Below, piece after piece: positions 8,555 to 17,890 of a stretch of DNA of 20,099 nt. Numbering within the stretch: position 1 is the stretch's first letter; each line of letters opens with the position of its first letter. The notes below the pieces were generated by a model. The model saw only the letters and a list, made by a program, of their open reading frames with translations. It did not search any database and had not been told where the DNA came from. Origin of the DNA: Nemertoderma westbladi (taxonomy: Eukaryota > Xenacoelomorpha > Nemertodermatida > Nemertodermatidae). The stretch spans positions 1-20,099 of the forward strand of contig JAUCBJ010000585.1 of NCBI GenBank assembly GCA_032718475.1, given 5' to 3'. The translations under genes were made by a program, and so were the position numbers.

Positions 8555-9706
8555 TATCGCAGGTCACTGACTACTAACTGATATACATACCATACACCGA
8601 TCGGGTATCTAAGCGATGTTATTAATGTAATACTAATTAATTAATTAATTACTCGAGACATTGTGAGATGAAACGGTGGGCAACTTAACTGTAATATAAC
8701 TAAGATGGGGAGCAACTTACTAAATCGTTATAATACATTTATAATAAGTTGAAAGAAAACTCAACCTAACTAAATCGTGTAACAAATATACCATGCAAGT
8801 AAAGTAATATAGTAAGATGCAAACTAAGTAGTGTTACAGATTAACTAAATCATTGCTAAAATTACGCAAAAGTTAAAGAAATGTATTGAAATACCATAAC
8901 TATACACCAGTTACCATTCATTGAGATTAAGGTTTATAAAGCTAAACTAAGATATACGCTTTAATGCCTTGAGGCAGGTTACTATCAAAGATACTCAAAA
9001 TTAAAAAGTAACGTAGGACATATTATAAATGTTTACTGAACAAACAATTAACAACCCTCAGTGTATTATAGACAGCGTACTATATTTACATAATCGACAC
9101 AAAACTTTATGCTTTAATATAAGCGACCTATTAATTACAATAATACTCAACTGTGGAATTAGGGAAGCCCTTTATAGTGTTGAACCCCCAGGGTTCGGGA
9201 ATCGGAGTCCTTAAAAAATATATGTGCAGATCTCGACTCAAAGTTCGGCAATATTTCAACCAAAATGGTGGTTTCTTCATTAGAAAATGAACGTATTTGC
9301 TTCAATGATTGTTTAAATAAAGCCCACGTCATTACAGGAGTCTATTTTTATTAAATTTTTAAAAATATGTTTGGTTTGGGAAAAAATGTTGGTCTGATTC
9401 TGAGTCACCAGCCGTGGTTCGGCCCGGCCGGTTGTCCCGTGCCGTGGTACGACTGTCACGCGAATTTAGGCTTGCATATAGGTTGCTTATAAAAAGGCGT
9501 TTATACTAAAATCGAAGCAAAAGGCCTCAACAATTCCCCTAAGTTTAGTATATAGATTTGAGGTGCCGTTTCGAAATAAAAAAATATAGAGCTTTGAGTT
9601 TCTTGCACTTAAAATGATTCTCTATAATATAAATCACTGTCTCTCTTCTCTATATATCGATATGATTTCAATCAATCGAAGATTCCAATAAAAGAACCGG
9701 CAGTAT
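8555..9706. other. AT-rich flank, including the probable 3' UTR of the PIWI gene
   Basis: No gene was recognised here. The part nearest 9706 is the minus-strand 3' flank of the PIWI gene. There is an ATTAATTAATTAATTA simple repeat at about 8634-8650 and a GC-rich patch at about 9410-9465 with no assignable function. A short palindromic motif, GAACCCCCAGGGTTC, lies near 9181-9195. Confidence 0.45.
9347..9352 (-). terminator. Candidate polyadenylation signal for the PIWI gene
   Basis: TTTATT on the plus strand is AATAAA on the minus strand, about 355 bases past the PIWI stop codon. It is the nearest canonical hexamer I noticed in that orientation. AATAAA is common by chance in AT-rich DNA, so the call is weak. 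Confidence 0.3.
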
Positions 9707-12538
9707 CTACAAGTAGAACAATCGGTGCGCCAACTCCAGTTTGGGTTCTTTGTTGTGGAGATGCATGCCGACCATCTGGCACAACTTGTGGGCGTATTGG
9801 CACGGGGCAGGGACCCTGACAGTGCCGGGCCAGTTGTAGTACATGTGGGTGAGCTTGTAGGCGAGTCGTTGCATGTGGTCCGGCTTCATACTGCCGGAGT
9901 CGTAGACGACGATGTAGTGGGTCGGCGAGACGGTGCCTTGACGCACGTGCTGCGAGATCAGGTAGAAGTCGTAGAGATCGACGCGCGTGATGCACTGATC
10001 GACGACGGTCCCGCTCCCGGGGTTGTCCACCGCGTCGGGGCCGCGACGCGCATATACCCGCTGGTTGATCCGCTTACCGACGACAACCACGGCGAACTTG
10101 GGGTCGTAGTCCTTCCCGAAACTCGCGAAGGTACCCCGGATCTGGACCACCTCGCTGTCCCGGACCACGCCCAGCTGCCCGTTACCCACTCCGTCTCGGA
10201 ACACGATGATCCTCTCCGGTAACGCGTGATTCTCGTCGTGCCACGCCTTGATCCCACACGCGATGTACATGGTGAGCCCGTCAATGATCTCCTGGTTCTT
10301 CCCCTGGATGAGAACTCGCGAGAACCACCTAGTGAAGTTCTTATTAAGGGAACTAACAACACCCGCGACCGATTTCCCTCCCGCTTTATCGTGGTACACA
10401 TCTATCCCGATCACCATGGTCGAGCGCAACGGATTATCCACGGCCCACAACTCCCCGCCTAACTTGGCGTTCATCTGTAGCGCGATCTTTTGCGAAATAC
10501 TCCGGAGTTTGTTGGGCTGACCGGAGATCGTCTTGGAGTTGATGCACTGACACGCGACCGGAAGGTCCGCGTAACACAACTTCTTCACGGCGGAGTAGCG
10601 ATCGTCCCTGGGCGTCGGGAATATCGTCACGACCATCTGGGTATCGGGGGTCAACGACGACTTTATATTGTTAACGTAGGTCTCCGTGCGATCGTCGCGT
10701 AGGGCCACGTACTGGGGCGCGTTCACGTTCATGCCGATCTGCTGGGCGACCTTCTGTAGAGTCAACACGAACTCGCGAGCGGCGCTCTCATTTCGGTTCA
10801 CGAAGAACAGAGACCAGACGCGGAGGTCCACCGCCGTGATCATCGGCTCCCGCACCACGTCCCGCGTCCAATCCGCCTCGGGGCCGCTCATTACCGTCTT
10901 CCGAGCCAACAGGATCTTCTCCTGCGGCAACAAGCGCGCCTCCGTGCCCAGCACGTCCTCGTCCAACTCCACCTTCCACTTCTCCATCTCGGCGCGCGCC
11001 TCGTTGCTCGCGTACAGCCGCTCCTTGAACTGCCGCATCACGGCCAACCGCTGGTTCGGCGTGACCCGCGTGTGCACCGCCACGTCCTTCATGACCCGGA
11101 AGTCGGCCCGTTGGGCGTCCGTCAACCCCGTCATGAAACACAACTCCGGGACCAGACAGACCATCTGGGTCTCCTCCTTCCCGTCCTGGGTACGCCGCTT
11201 CGGGTTGCTAACCAACAGCGGCTGCTCCAAGTCCGAGATGTTCACGTTGTAGTGGTCATTGTAGTAGTCCATATAGGCCTTCTCCCCTCCCTGGCGCGTT
11301 GGGAACGTACATGTTGGGTTCTTGTCCCAGAAGATGTCGTCAATCTTGTAGGTTCTGTTGTTGTACCGGGTCAACACGATCTGGCCTACCAGTTGCCTGT
11401 AGATGGTCTCCTTGAAGTTGTCCCGCGCTGTCCGGTATAACCCCTTCATGTACTGCAGCACGGTCTCAGTGCGCAGCAGCTTGTGTGACACATCGAGCAG
11501 CAACATGATCCCCCCGTCGTACTCCTCTATGGAGGTTATGTAGCCCGGCCACAACTCGATTTTGTGCTGCGGCACCTGCATCGGCGTCTTAGGGTCGTAG
11601 TAGTTCCGCCCGACCTGCGTCATCTTGAGGATGCGGAGAAGTTTCCGGAACAATATGTTGTACTGCTGGAGGCAGCGGCCCGGTCGCACCGACTTGACGA
11701 AGACGACTTCGATGGTGATGACCTCGTTGTCGGTGATCCGGGTTGACTGGAAGACAGTCCTCTGCTCCGGTAGCTCAATGGGGAGCCAGAGTTGGCTGCC
11801 GTCGAAGGTCTTGGTGTTCCCGAGGGCTTCACGATGCATGTCGAGGAGAGAAAAGCGCATGTCGCGACTGTCGATGTCTGGCGAGTAGTGCACGGCGTAC
11901 TGGTACAAACCGTAGTCGCGGGTTTTCAGTTTGATGTAGTTGACGAGCACATCCACCTTCTCGCCCGTCACCCCGATGTACTTCTTTACCTCCATATCGG
12001 CCTCCACAGCCCGTCCCATGACGGGCTGTGACGGCACCCGCTCCCCATGGCTGGGGCTGACGCCCATCGGCGGGGTGCGAACCGGGGCCCCCGGTACTCG
12101 CTCGGGGCTGGTACCCACGCGCGTCGAGCCCGTTACTGTCGCCTGCGCGGCGAACTGGGACGCCAGAGTCGTGTCCCCGGGCGGTTGGTGCTGCCGCATC
12201 TGTTGTAGCATCATCTGGGCGCGGCCCATCCCCGGTCGGGGCACCGCAGCCTCGGGTGGTCGCACAAGAGCGACTGCGGTTGCGTCACCACCCCCGCTGT
12301 GGTAGACGCCACCAGCGGTAGGCTCAGCCGGCGCTCCCGGGACGGGGTAGACACTCTGCTGAGCGGCGGCCAACAGAGCCCGGGCTCTCCCACCTGCTCG
12401 TCCGACTGGGGGCACCGCGGCGCCCACTGTAGGCATCGCACCCGGTTGCTGGACCCCTCTCCCCTCTTCGCTATCTCCTGCTTGCTTCTGAAGAGCCGCC
12501 AATAACGCGGCCCCTCTACCCCCTCTTCCCATAGCCAT
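9707..12538 (-). CDS. PIWI-clade Argonaute protein, intronless, 943 aa
   Basis: PIWI proteins bind piRNAs and silence transposons in the germ line, many by slicing target RNA. Residues 1-180 are Gly/Arg/Ala/Pro-rich and carry GR motifs typical of Tudor-binding arginine methylation sites. An N domain follows (about 180-300), then PAZ (about 300-430), MID (about 570-700) and PIWI (about 700-943). The slicer tetrad fits D713 (GIDVYHD), E750 (QEIID), D782 (FRDGVG) and H917 (CQYAHKL), with spacing close to that of known PIWI proteins. The protein ends RLFYL, like the RLYYL family terminus, so it is complete. An in-frame TAA lies 15 bases before the first ATG, which has A at -3 and G at +4. A second ATG is two codons in. 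Animal piwi genes usually have many exons; this one has none and is GC-rich with GC-ending codons in AT-rich DNA. It may be a functional retrocopy. Confidence 0.95.
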   Translation of the reverse strand: MAMGRGGRGAALLAALQKQAGDSEEGRGVQQPGAMPTVGAAVPPVGRAGGRARALLAAAQQSVYPVPGAPAEPTAGGVYHSGGGDATAVALVRPPEAAVPRPGMGRAQMMLQQMRQHQPPGDTTLASQFAAQATVTGSTRVGTSPERVPGAPVRTPPMGVSPSHGERVPSQPVMGRAVEADMEVKKYIGVTGEKVDVLVNYIKLKTRDYGLYQYAVHYSPDIDSRDMRFSLLDMHREALGNTKTFDGSQLWLPIELPEQRTVFQSTRITDNEVITIEVVFVKSVRPGRCLQQYNILFRKLLRILKMTQVGRNYYDPKTPMQVPQHKIELWPGYITSIEEYDGGIMLLLDVSHKLLRTETVLQYMKGLYRTARDNFKETIYRQLVGQIVLTRYNNRTYKIDDIFWDKNPTCTFPTRQGGEKAYMDYYNDHYNVNISDLEQPLLVSNPKRRTQDGKEETQMVCLVPELCFMTGLTDAQRADFRVMKDVAVHTRVTPNQRLAVMRQFKERLYASNEARAEMEKWKVELDEDVLGTEARLLPQEKILLARKTVMSGPEADWTRDVVREPMITAVDLRVWSLFFVNRNESAAREFVLTLQKVAQQIGMNVNAPQYVALRDDRTETYVNNIKSSLTPDTQMVVTIFPTPRDDRYSAVKKLCYADLPVACQCINSKTISGQPNKLRSISQKIALQMNAKLGGELWAVDNPLRSTMVIGIDVYHDKAGGKSVAGVVSSLNKNFTRWFSRVLIQGKNQEIIDGLTMYIACGIKAWHDENHALPERIIVFRDGVGNGQLGVVRDSEVVQIRGTFASFGKDYDPKFAVVVVGKRINQRVYARRGPDAVDNPGSGTVVDQCITRVDLYDFYLISQHVRQGTVSPTHYIVVYDSGSMKPDHMQRLAYKLTHMYYNWPGTVRVPAPCQYAHKLCQMVGMHLHNKEPKLELAHRLFYL

Positions 12539-12788
12539 AGTTCGAGTTTGTTATGATTCGTCTGCTTGGCCAAATTCTGTATTATATTACCGGTACTGGT
12601 ATAATTATAATGCAATAGAATATAAACAAGCAATCATTAATCAGTGAGGTAACGCCAAGCCTATAGTCTGGGCGAATTACTGAATTAGCTATTCATTCGG
12701 AAAGTAAATACAATATATGACTGAATTTGGTATTATTCAACGCAAAATTGACTATTGCTGCTGTATTTGAATACTACTGACTGACTGA
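12539..12788 (-). promoter_or_regulatory. Upstream region of the PIWI gene (5' UTR/promoter zone)
   Basis: The composition changes abruptly from GC-rich coding sequence to AT-rich DNA at the start codon. On the minus strand there are TATAATTATA- and TTTATATTC-like stretches 60-100 bases before the ATG, and an ACCGGTA motif near 12590. No promoter element can be assigned with confidence. A 5' UTR exon further upstream is possible. Confidence 0.3.
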
Positions 12789-12810
12789 TGTACGGTAGGC
12801 CTACCGTACA
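12789..12810. repeat. Perfect 22-bp palindrome upstream of the PIWI gene
   Basis: The half-site TGTACGGTAGG is followed directly by its exact reverse complement CCTACCGTACA, with no spacer. It lies about 250 bp before the PIWI start codon. A related palindrome, CGGTATACCG, follows at about 12827-12836. It could be a dimeric protein-binding site, but this part of the window is rich in shorter palindromes of the same base content. Confidence 0.85.
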
Positions 12811-13006
12811 CTATGACCCGTAACATACGGTATACCGGTATAGTCTCATTTTCTGATGACGCAATTTTTTCTACAAACCTACAAATCTTGAAATTTAAAA
12901 AAGTTTCTTTTTCGAAATCGCACCATCCGTATCATTGCCATTCAGTCGTAATTATTTTCATACCGGTATCAATACAGCAATAGAAAGAGAAAGCTTGTGT
13001 TGCAAG

Positions 13007-13365
13007 GATTCCAAATACAGAAATAGGTATCTGAATTTCGTTGAGAAACAGCTGAAAAATAGGCGTTCAAATATTGCAAGAATTATTGTTCGCTGCAGGC
13101 CATTTAGGCCTACCGGTACCCGTATTCTATTTCATATGAACGTCAGAACGTGAACGTTTATTTTATGAGTTGGTAGGCAACTGCGGTATGCTATATTGCG
13201 TAGCTAATCATACCGGTACATAAACAAATTGTTCCAGAACATGGTGTATTTATTACAGTATTAAATAGCTGAATAGAATAAATGGCCTTCAGCGAACAAT
13301 AATTCTTGCAATATTTGGCAGTTTCTCAACGAAATTCAGATATTTTTTGTTACATATTTGGAATC
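13007..13365. repeat. Large inverted repeat (arms ~99 and ~86 bp)
   Basis: The arm at 13007-13105 is the inverse of the arm at 13280-13365. It includes long exact blocks such as ATCTGAATTTCGTTGAGAAA and CAAATATTGCAAGAATTATT, with one gap of about 15 bases. The loop is about 174 bp. A transcript across it would form a long hairpin RNA. Short open frames here are not recognisable as a protein. The origin may be a folded-back transposon fragment. Confidence 0.85.
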
Positions 13366-13431
13366 ACCGGTAATGTGAAGAATGGCCACGATACGCAGAT
13401 ACGGCGGGTGTGATTTCGCAAAAGACACTTT

Positions 13432-15645
13432 TTAACCCTTGTGCTCTCTTTGGGGTCATTTTTGACCCATCGGAGATTTAAACTTACATAATTTTATCAC
13501 ACATTGATATTTTATCTCAAAATTTTGTGACTTTTATTATTTTATAGTGTACCGGTATCTTAATTAGAAAAACAAAATTTGCAATTGGTCTATTCAATTT
13601 TACAATTTATACACATATTGCAGTATTGTCTTTGAGGTCAAATTTGACCTCATCAAATACCATTCAATATCAACGAAAGATTTACTTATCTTAGCCTTCT
13701 CTGTACTGATGACTGAATGTATGGTACTGGTCTAGCAGAAGCCTATATAGAATTCTCAGATTGTAAATTAGATAAGTACCAGTACCGGTCACGGTCACAG
13801 CTACTCAAAACCACGCTATGGTCTGCAAATCTAAACTCAGTAGGTCCCTTTCTTCTGTGCTTGAATTCCAGTCAGCAGGTACTGTACTGTGTATTTTGAT
13901 ACGGATATCAATATCTCAAAACTCAATATACATTATATTTGACTGTTTGGGTGAAATGTCTACGGAATCGAGTGGGGATGATGATGAATGGGATACTGTT
14001 TCTTGTAGCTCTTTGGAATCCGATTCAGACTTTGTTGTAGAGAATAATGCTGATGAATATTGGCTATCATCTGATGACACTGATGCTGCTATAGATTCGG
14101 ACACTAGTTTTGGAACAGTAGCGGCTGTAGATGATACGGATACAGTTACTTCTAGTCCAATTGAGTCCAGAAATGGTGAAGTCATATGGAATACTATTCC
14201 TCCTACACAATTAGGTCATCGCGCATCGGCAAATATAATAAGTGAAACCCCAGGAGTAACAAGGTATGCAGTTGCTAGAATTCAAAACATTCTGACGTCA
14301 TTTCAATTGTTCATTACAAGTGAGATAATATCAACTATCGTGCAAATGACGAATATAGAGTCTAATAAAGTATGTGGCAATAATGTAGTTGATGAGGAGT
14401 CAATTAGAGCATTCTTAGGGCTAAAATTATTAGCTGGTTTATACCGTTCCAGAAACGAGTCATTGAAAACATTGTGGGATGATACATATGGAAGGCCTAT
14501 ATTCCGGAGTACAATGTCATTGAAGAAGTTTTTGATATATCAAGATATTTACACTTTGATGACAAGGACACCCGTTCAGTGCGACGGCAAACTGACAAAC
14601 TGGCGCCAATTAGAGCAGTAGAGATGTATGGGACATATGGACTAGCAAATTACCAATGATGTATAACGTTGGAGAATGTGTAACAATCGATGAACAGCTA
14701 GTCCCATCCCGTGGGCGATGCCCCTTCCGTCAGTATATCCCCAGTAAGCCAGATAAGTATGGGATAAAGATCTGGTTTCTGTGTGATGCGAAATCAAGCT
14801 ATGGTTGGAAAGCAGATGTGTATCTTGGGAAGCCTGAAGGTGGTCCTAGGCAGACAGATTTCGGAAAGCAAGTTGTGTTGAATCTTTCGGAGGGACTAAA
14901 GGGCCGTAATATAACATGTGACAACTTTTTTACATCTTTGGCCCTTTCAAACGAACTGACAAAGCGCCTCCAGACTATGGTTGGAACTATTAGGAAGAAT
15001 AGAAAGGAGCTGCCAAAGAGCTTTTGTGAATCGAAGAGACGGGAACAGTATTCGACCTTGGAGGGGTATTCCACAGGAAATACATTAGTATCATACTGTC
15101 CAACGAGAGGAAAAGTGGTTGTCCTTATGAGTTCAATGTACTCAAAGGTGACATACAGTACTGCAGTTGAGAAGAAGCCAGACATTATACTATATTATAA
15201 TCAAACCAAGGGAGGGGTAGACAACCTTGATAAGTGTATATCCACTTATAGGAGCAAGCGGCAAACGAAGAGATGGCCTGTAGCTCTCTTTGACAACATG
15301 GTTGATGTGTCGGCTTATAATGGGAACAAGGGTAAGAAATACAAACGGCGCTTGTTTATTGAGGAGCTTGGGCTGGAACTTATTAGCCCAACCATAGCGA
15401 CACGAAAACGGCTACCGTATAGTTCAAATGCTCAGAGGTTGGTGAAGCGTTTATGTCAGGACATACCATCGGATGCTCCATCAACATCGATATCATAACC
15501 TACTCCGCATTCAAGAGGATATTGCCATCTCTGTACAGGTGCAAAGCGGAGAAACAAGGTATCAAAGGTGTGTGCAAAGTGTGATAGACACACTTGTAAT
15601 GCACATGGCGAAGCCACATTTATGTGTCAGGAATGTGACGAATAG
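13432..15645 (+). mobile_element. piggyBac-family DNA transposon, 5' end present, 3' end not found
   Basis: The target TTAA (13432-13435) is followed by CCCTTGTGCTCTCTTTGGGG, a typical piggyBac-type terminus. Two related subterminal palindromes follow: GGGTCATTTTTGACCC (13453-13468) and GAGGTCAAATTTGACCTC (13634-13651), each preceded by TCTTTG. The transposase relic occupies 13956-15645. No matching inverse terminus (..CACAAGGG followed by TTAA) was found downstream in the window, so the 3' end has been lost, diverged or interrupted. The end given is the transposase stop codon, not a mapped element boundary. Confidence 0.85.
13956..15645 (+). pseudogene. piggyBac transposase, broken by two frameshifts and one stop
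   Basis: piggyBac transposases cut and paste DNA at TTAA. I chose the ATG at 13956 because an acidic, Ser/Asp/Glu-rich N-terminus typical of the family begins there; 46 in-frame codons from an earlier ATG (13818) look non-coding. The DDD catalytic triad is present: VTIDEQLVPSRGRCPFRQYI (Asp codon 14689-14691), NITCDNFF (14920-14922) and KGGVDNLDK (15220-15222). Lesion 1 is a frameshift at about 14530-14545, just before RYLHFDDK. Lesion 2 is an apparent 8-bp insertion (14615-14622, GCAGTAGA) between the LAPIR and DVWDIW blocks. Lesion 3 is a TAA at 15496-15498. The same frame continues after that stop into a cysteine/histidine cross-brace tail (CHLC, CAKC, CNAH, CQEC; 15523-15645). About 560 codons in all, near the family's usual size. 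It looks inactive but fairly young. Confidence 0.92.
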
Positions 15646-15652
15646 GCCTAGT

Positions 15653-15700
15653 TTATTTTTTATTTATTTATTTATTTATTCCAGACAATATATATATATA
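15653..15700. repeat. TTTA and TA simple repeats
   Basis: About five TTTA units are followed by a short (TA)n run just after the transposase stop. This is low-complexity sequence with no further assignment. Confidence 0.85.
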
Positions 15701-16165
15701 TCAATATAATTATTAATTACATATACGTCATCCATATTCTACACTAGGGCCTAAAATATTAATTACTAAAAGGAATGCACGAAAATGGTATTATTAACAA
15801 ATTATCAGTATAACATTGAGGAATCTAACATCGATCTCATTCTTGAACAGTGCTGTGTTCCCACGGCAAATGTTGATACTAGATTATTAGTGGTAGCATC
15901 AATCCTATTAAATAAATTGACTATGGATTTATGACGCACATGGATGAAACACGATCCATAGTCAGATACGAGTAAAACTGTAGTAAACTAATTATACAGT
16001 AGAATATTCAAACTGTCAAATGAAATAGGGACGATGGTTTAATTTACTAGTTATCACATCACACCTTACAAAGTTGAAATTGAATTTGAATTATATTACT
16101 AGTATATGGTCTACTTAGTAGTACCCCATTTTGAAACACACTTTTAAAAAAACGGGCACTCCACC
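15701..16165. other. No recognisable gene; possible residual piggyBac 3' region
   Basis: AT-rich DNA with no coding segment, RNA gene or clear repeat. The start of this stretch may be the decayed 3' untranslated part of the piggyBac element, but its terminal repeat is not visible. Confidence 0.4.
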
Positions 16166-17103
16166 GGCCACCCCCCAGGTTGGAATTCATGCATGAGCGC
16201 GCAGGTACGCTTTGTTGTTTTGAAATCACCGTGCACCTGAAATTGGCTCGTCGCGCACCTCATCATATGTCATAATCCAAACAAAATCGCGCAGCTCATG
16301 TCATGCATATCTCAAAAAATCGCACAGTTCATATTTTCATAAGAACAATTTTACATTCCTATTTTACAAGTTTGAGCGTTTTAAGCTTATCTTTACGTCT
16401 GTCTGTCTGTACGTTGAATCTAGGCTTACATAATAAATGTAATTTTTGCAACATCAAAATTGTTAATATTAAAAAATATTTTTTTAATCCACTACTATGG
16501 TGGCCCATCGGGCTCACTGCTTTTATAACAGAAAATATTATTTTAGATTACAAACAAAACATGTACCGGTATAATTTCAAAAAAACGAATATTGAAATAG
16601 GTACCAGTCTGCCAATAATACTTTGTCAGTTTGTATAGGCCTACCTAACAATTAGGCTTAAACATACAGTTGGCTTATAATTAAGTCATACTTATAATAC
16701 ATTGTTACTTTCTGACTTTACCTGTTTACTAACGTAACATCGGCATAGCATAGACCTAATAACAATACAACAATAGAGTACTGTAGTTAAAATAAATAGA
16801 CAAATTCAGCTCCGGTTGCCGGCATTACAGTATTATGGTGAAGTGATTTGACTGTTTGAAGAATTGTAAATGAGAAACAAATGCGAGCGTAGCGAGCGAA
16901 ATTTTTTTGTGTATTTTCGTGATTTCAATTAATTTGTGGTGCGCATCAGAGGCAGAGCTGCGCGCTGAGGCGCAACGCGCACCTGTCTCACACCCGAACG
17001 CGCACCTGTCTCACCCAAACGCGCAACGCGCATCTGGTTTGCGGTCATTCGCGCAGGTACGCGTCCGAGTTTTGCAGCATGAATTCCAACCTGGGCCACC
17101 CCC
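16166..17103. mobile_element. Non-autonomous DNA transposon with 17-bp TIRs and 10-bp flanking direct repeat
   Basis: CAGGTTGGAATTCATGC starts at 16176 and its exact inverse ends at 17093, giving an element of 918 bp. Each end is flanked by the same 10 bp, GGCCACCCCC (16166-16175 and 17094-17103), which looks like a target-site duplication. CAGG termini and a duplication of 8 or more bp suggest a hAT-like element, but 10 bp is longer than the usual 8 bp for that superfamily and the low-complexity C-run makes the exact length uncertain. The interior has no transposase. It does contain a GC-rich short tandem repeat near the right end and GCGCAGGTACGC near both ends. Confidence 0.75.
16974..17024. 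repeat. Short tandem repeat AACGCGCACCTGTCTCACCC
   Basis: Two units of 21-23 bp (starting at 16974 and 16997) and the beginning of a third (17018) lie inside the transposon's right part. This is a CpG-rich island in otherwise AT-rich DNA. Confidence 0.8.
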
Positions 17104-17786
17104 AATTCATATGACAATTTGTAAATTTTTTTTAGTATCATAATATTCAAACGCATCTATTAGCATCTGTAAAAATAATTTTTAAACAACATTAACCCAA
17201 CAGCCCAAAGTGTCAAAAATTCGACCTATATTTTGACATTGAAAAAAAGTGAATTTTTGAAAAATGCATTTTTGGCCTCCTAGTGTTCACAAATGCGAAG
17301 CAATGACAAAATTTATTTTACTATTTGATAGACAATTTATTCGGACATCTTCTAATATTTCAATTTTTATCATAACATCACGCAATCACCCACAATCCGT
17401 TAGGCCTAAAGAAAAAAGTACAACTTGCTGTATCAGTGTATCAAGTCACCTCAATGTATCAAGTCACCCCGAATTACGGTAGGCCTACTCAAAGCAGAAG
17501 CTGGACAAACATTTTTATTTTTAATATTACAGTATTATGATAATTAGGCCTATCTGCCTATCCCATCGATGAGATTCTAATTCTCAAATTAATTTATACA
17601 GACTTTTATGGCGATTCTAATGGCATAATTTTTAGAATGCCAATGTTCAAATTTCACTGCCGGTTTTCAAATTAAATTTAGCATTGTTTTCTAAGGAGAA
17701 ATTTCACTCTGAGAGCGTTTTCTATTCTGGCTGTAAATTGGACATATTGCTGTATTGTGACCAGTGTTCCTGACTGTATTGTTAAT

Positions 17787-17800
17787 GTTACCATGGAAAC
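17787..17800. promoter_or_regulatory. Isolated X-box-like motif GTTACCATGGAAAC
   Basis: It fits the RFX X-box pattern (GTNNCC AT RGNAAC) and resembles the borders of the repeat monomers at 1619-5833, but no surrounding sequence is shared with that repeat. It may be a chance match or a true RFX site; no adjacent gene is visible. Confidence 0.35.
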
Positions 17801-17890
17801 CTATTTCATTAGTCTGTTAGTTGTACCGGACCAGTAGCAGAAGGACAACTGTTGTTTTAAATACTTATCAGCTTATTACAGTATTACAAC

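Noticed and set aside
8337-8567. Minus-strand open frame with repeated YIRWHYKLLLT peptide
   Set aside because: It arises only because the 36-bp tandem repeat is divisible by three.
9160-9215. tRNA-like B-box resemblance (GGGTTCGGGAATC)
   Set aside because: No cloverleaf or A-box could be placed around it, and it overlaps a simple palindrome (GAACCC..GGGTTC).
9725-12505. Several long open frames on the plus strand and in other minus frames across the PIWI gene
   Set aside because: GC-rich coding DNA produces few stops in other frames; none has family features, and the minus-strand PIWI frame explains the whole region.
13818-13955. Upstream ATG giving a longer piggyBac N-terminus
   Set aside because: The 46 additional residues are hydrophobic and do not resemble the acidic family N-terminus that starts at 13956.
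15473-15709. Separate small gene after the transposase stop
   Set aside because: The cysteine-rich tail lies in the transposase frame beyond a premature stop; the other open frame here is a shadow.
16907-17156. Overlapping open frames on both strands near the right end of the 918-bp transposon
   Set aside because: They cover the CpG-rich tandem repeat and the terminal inverted repeat; no protein family is recognisable.
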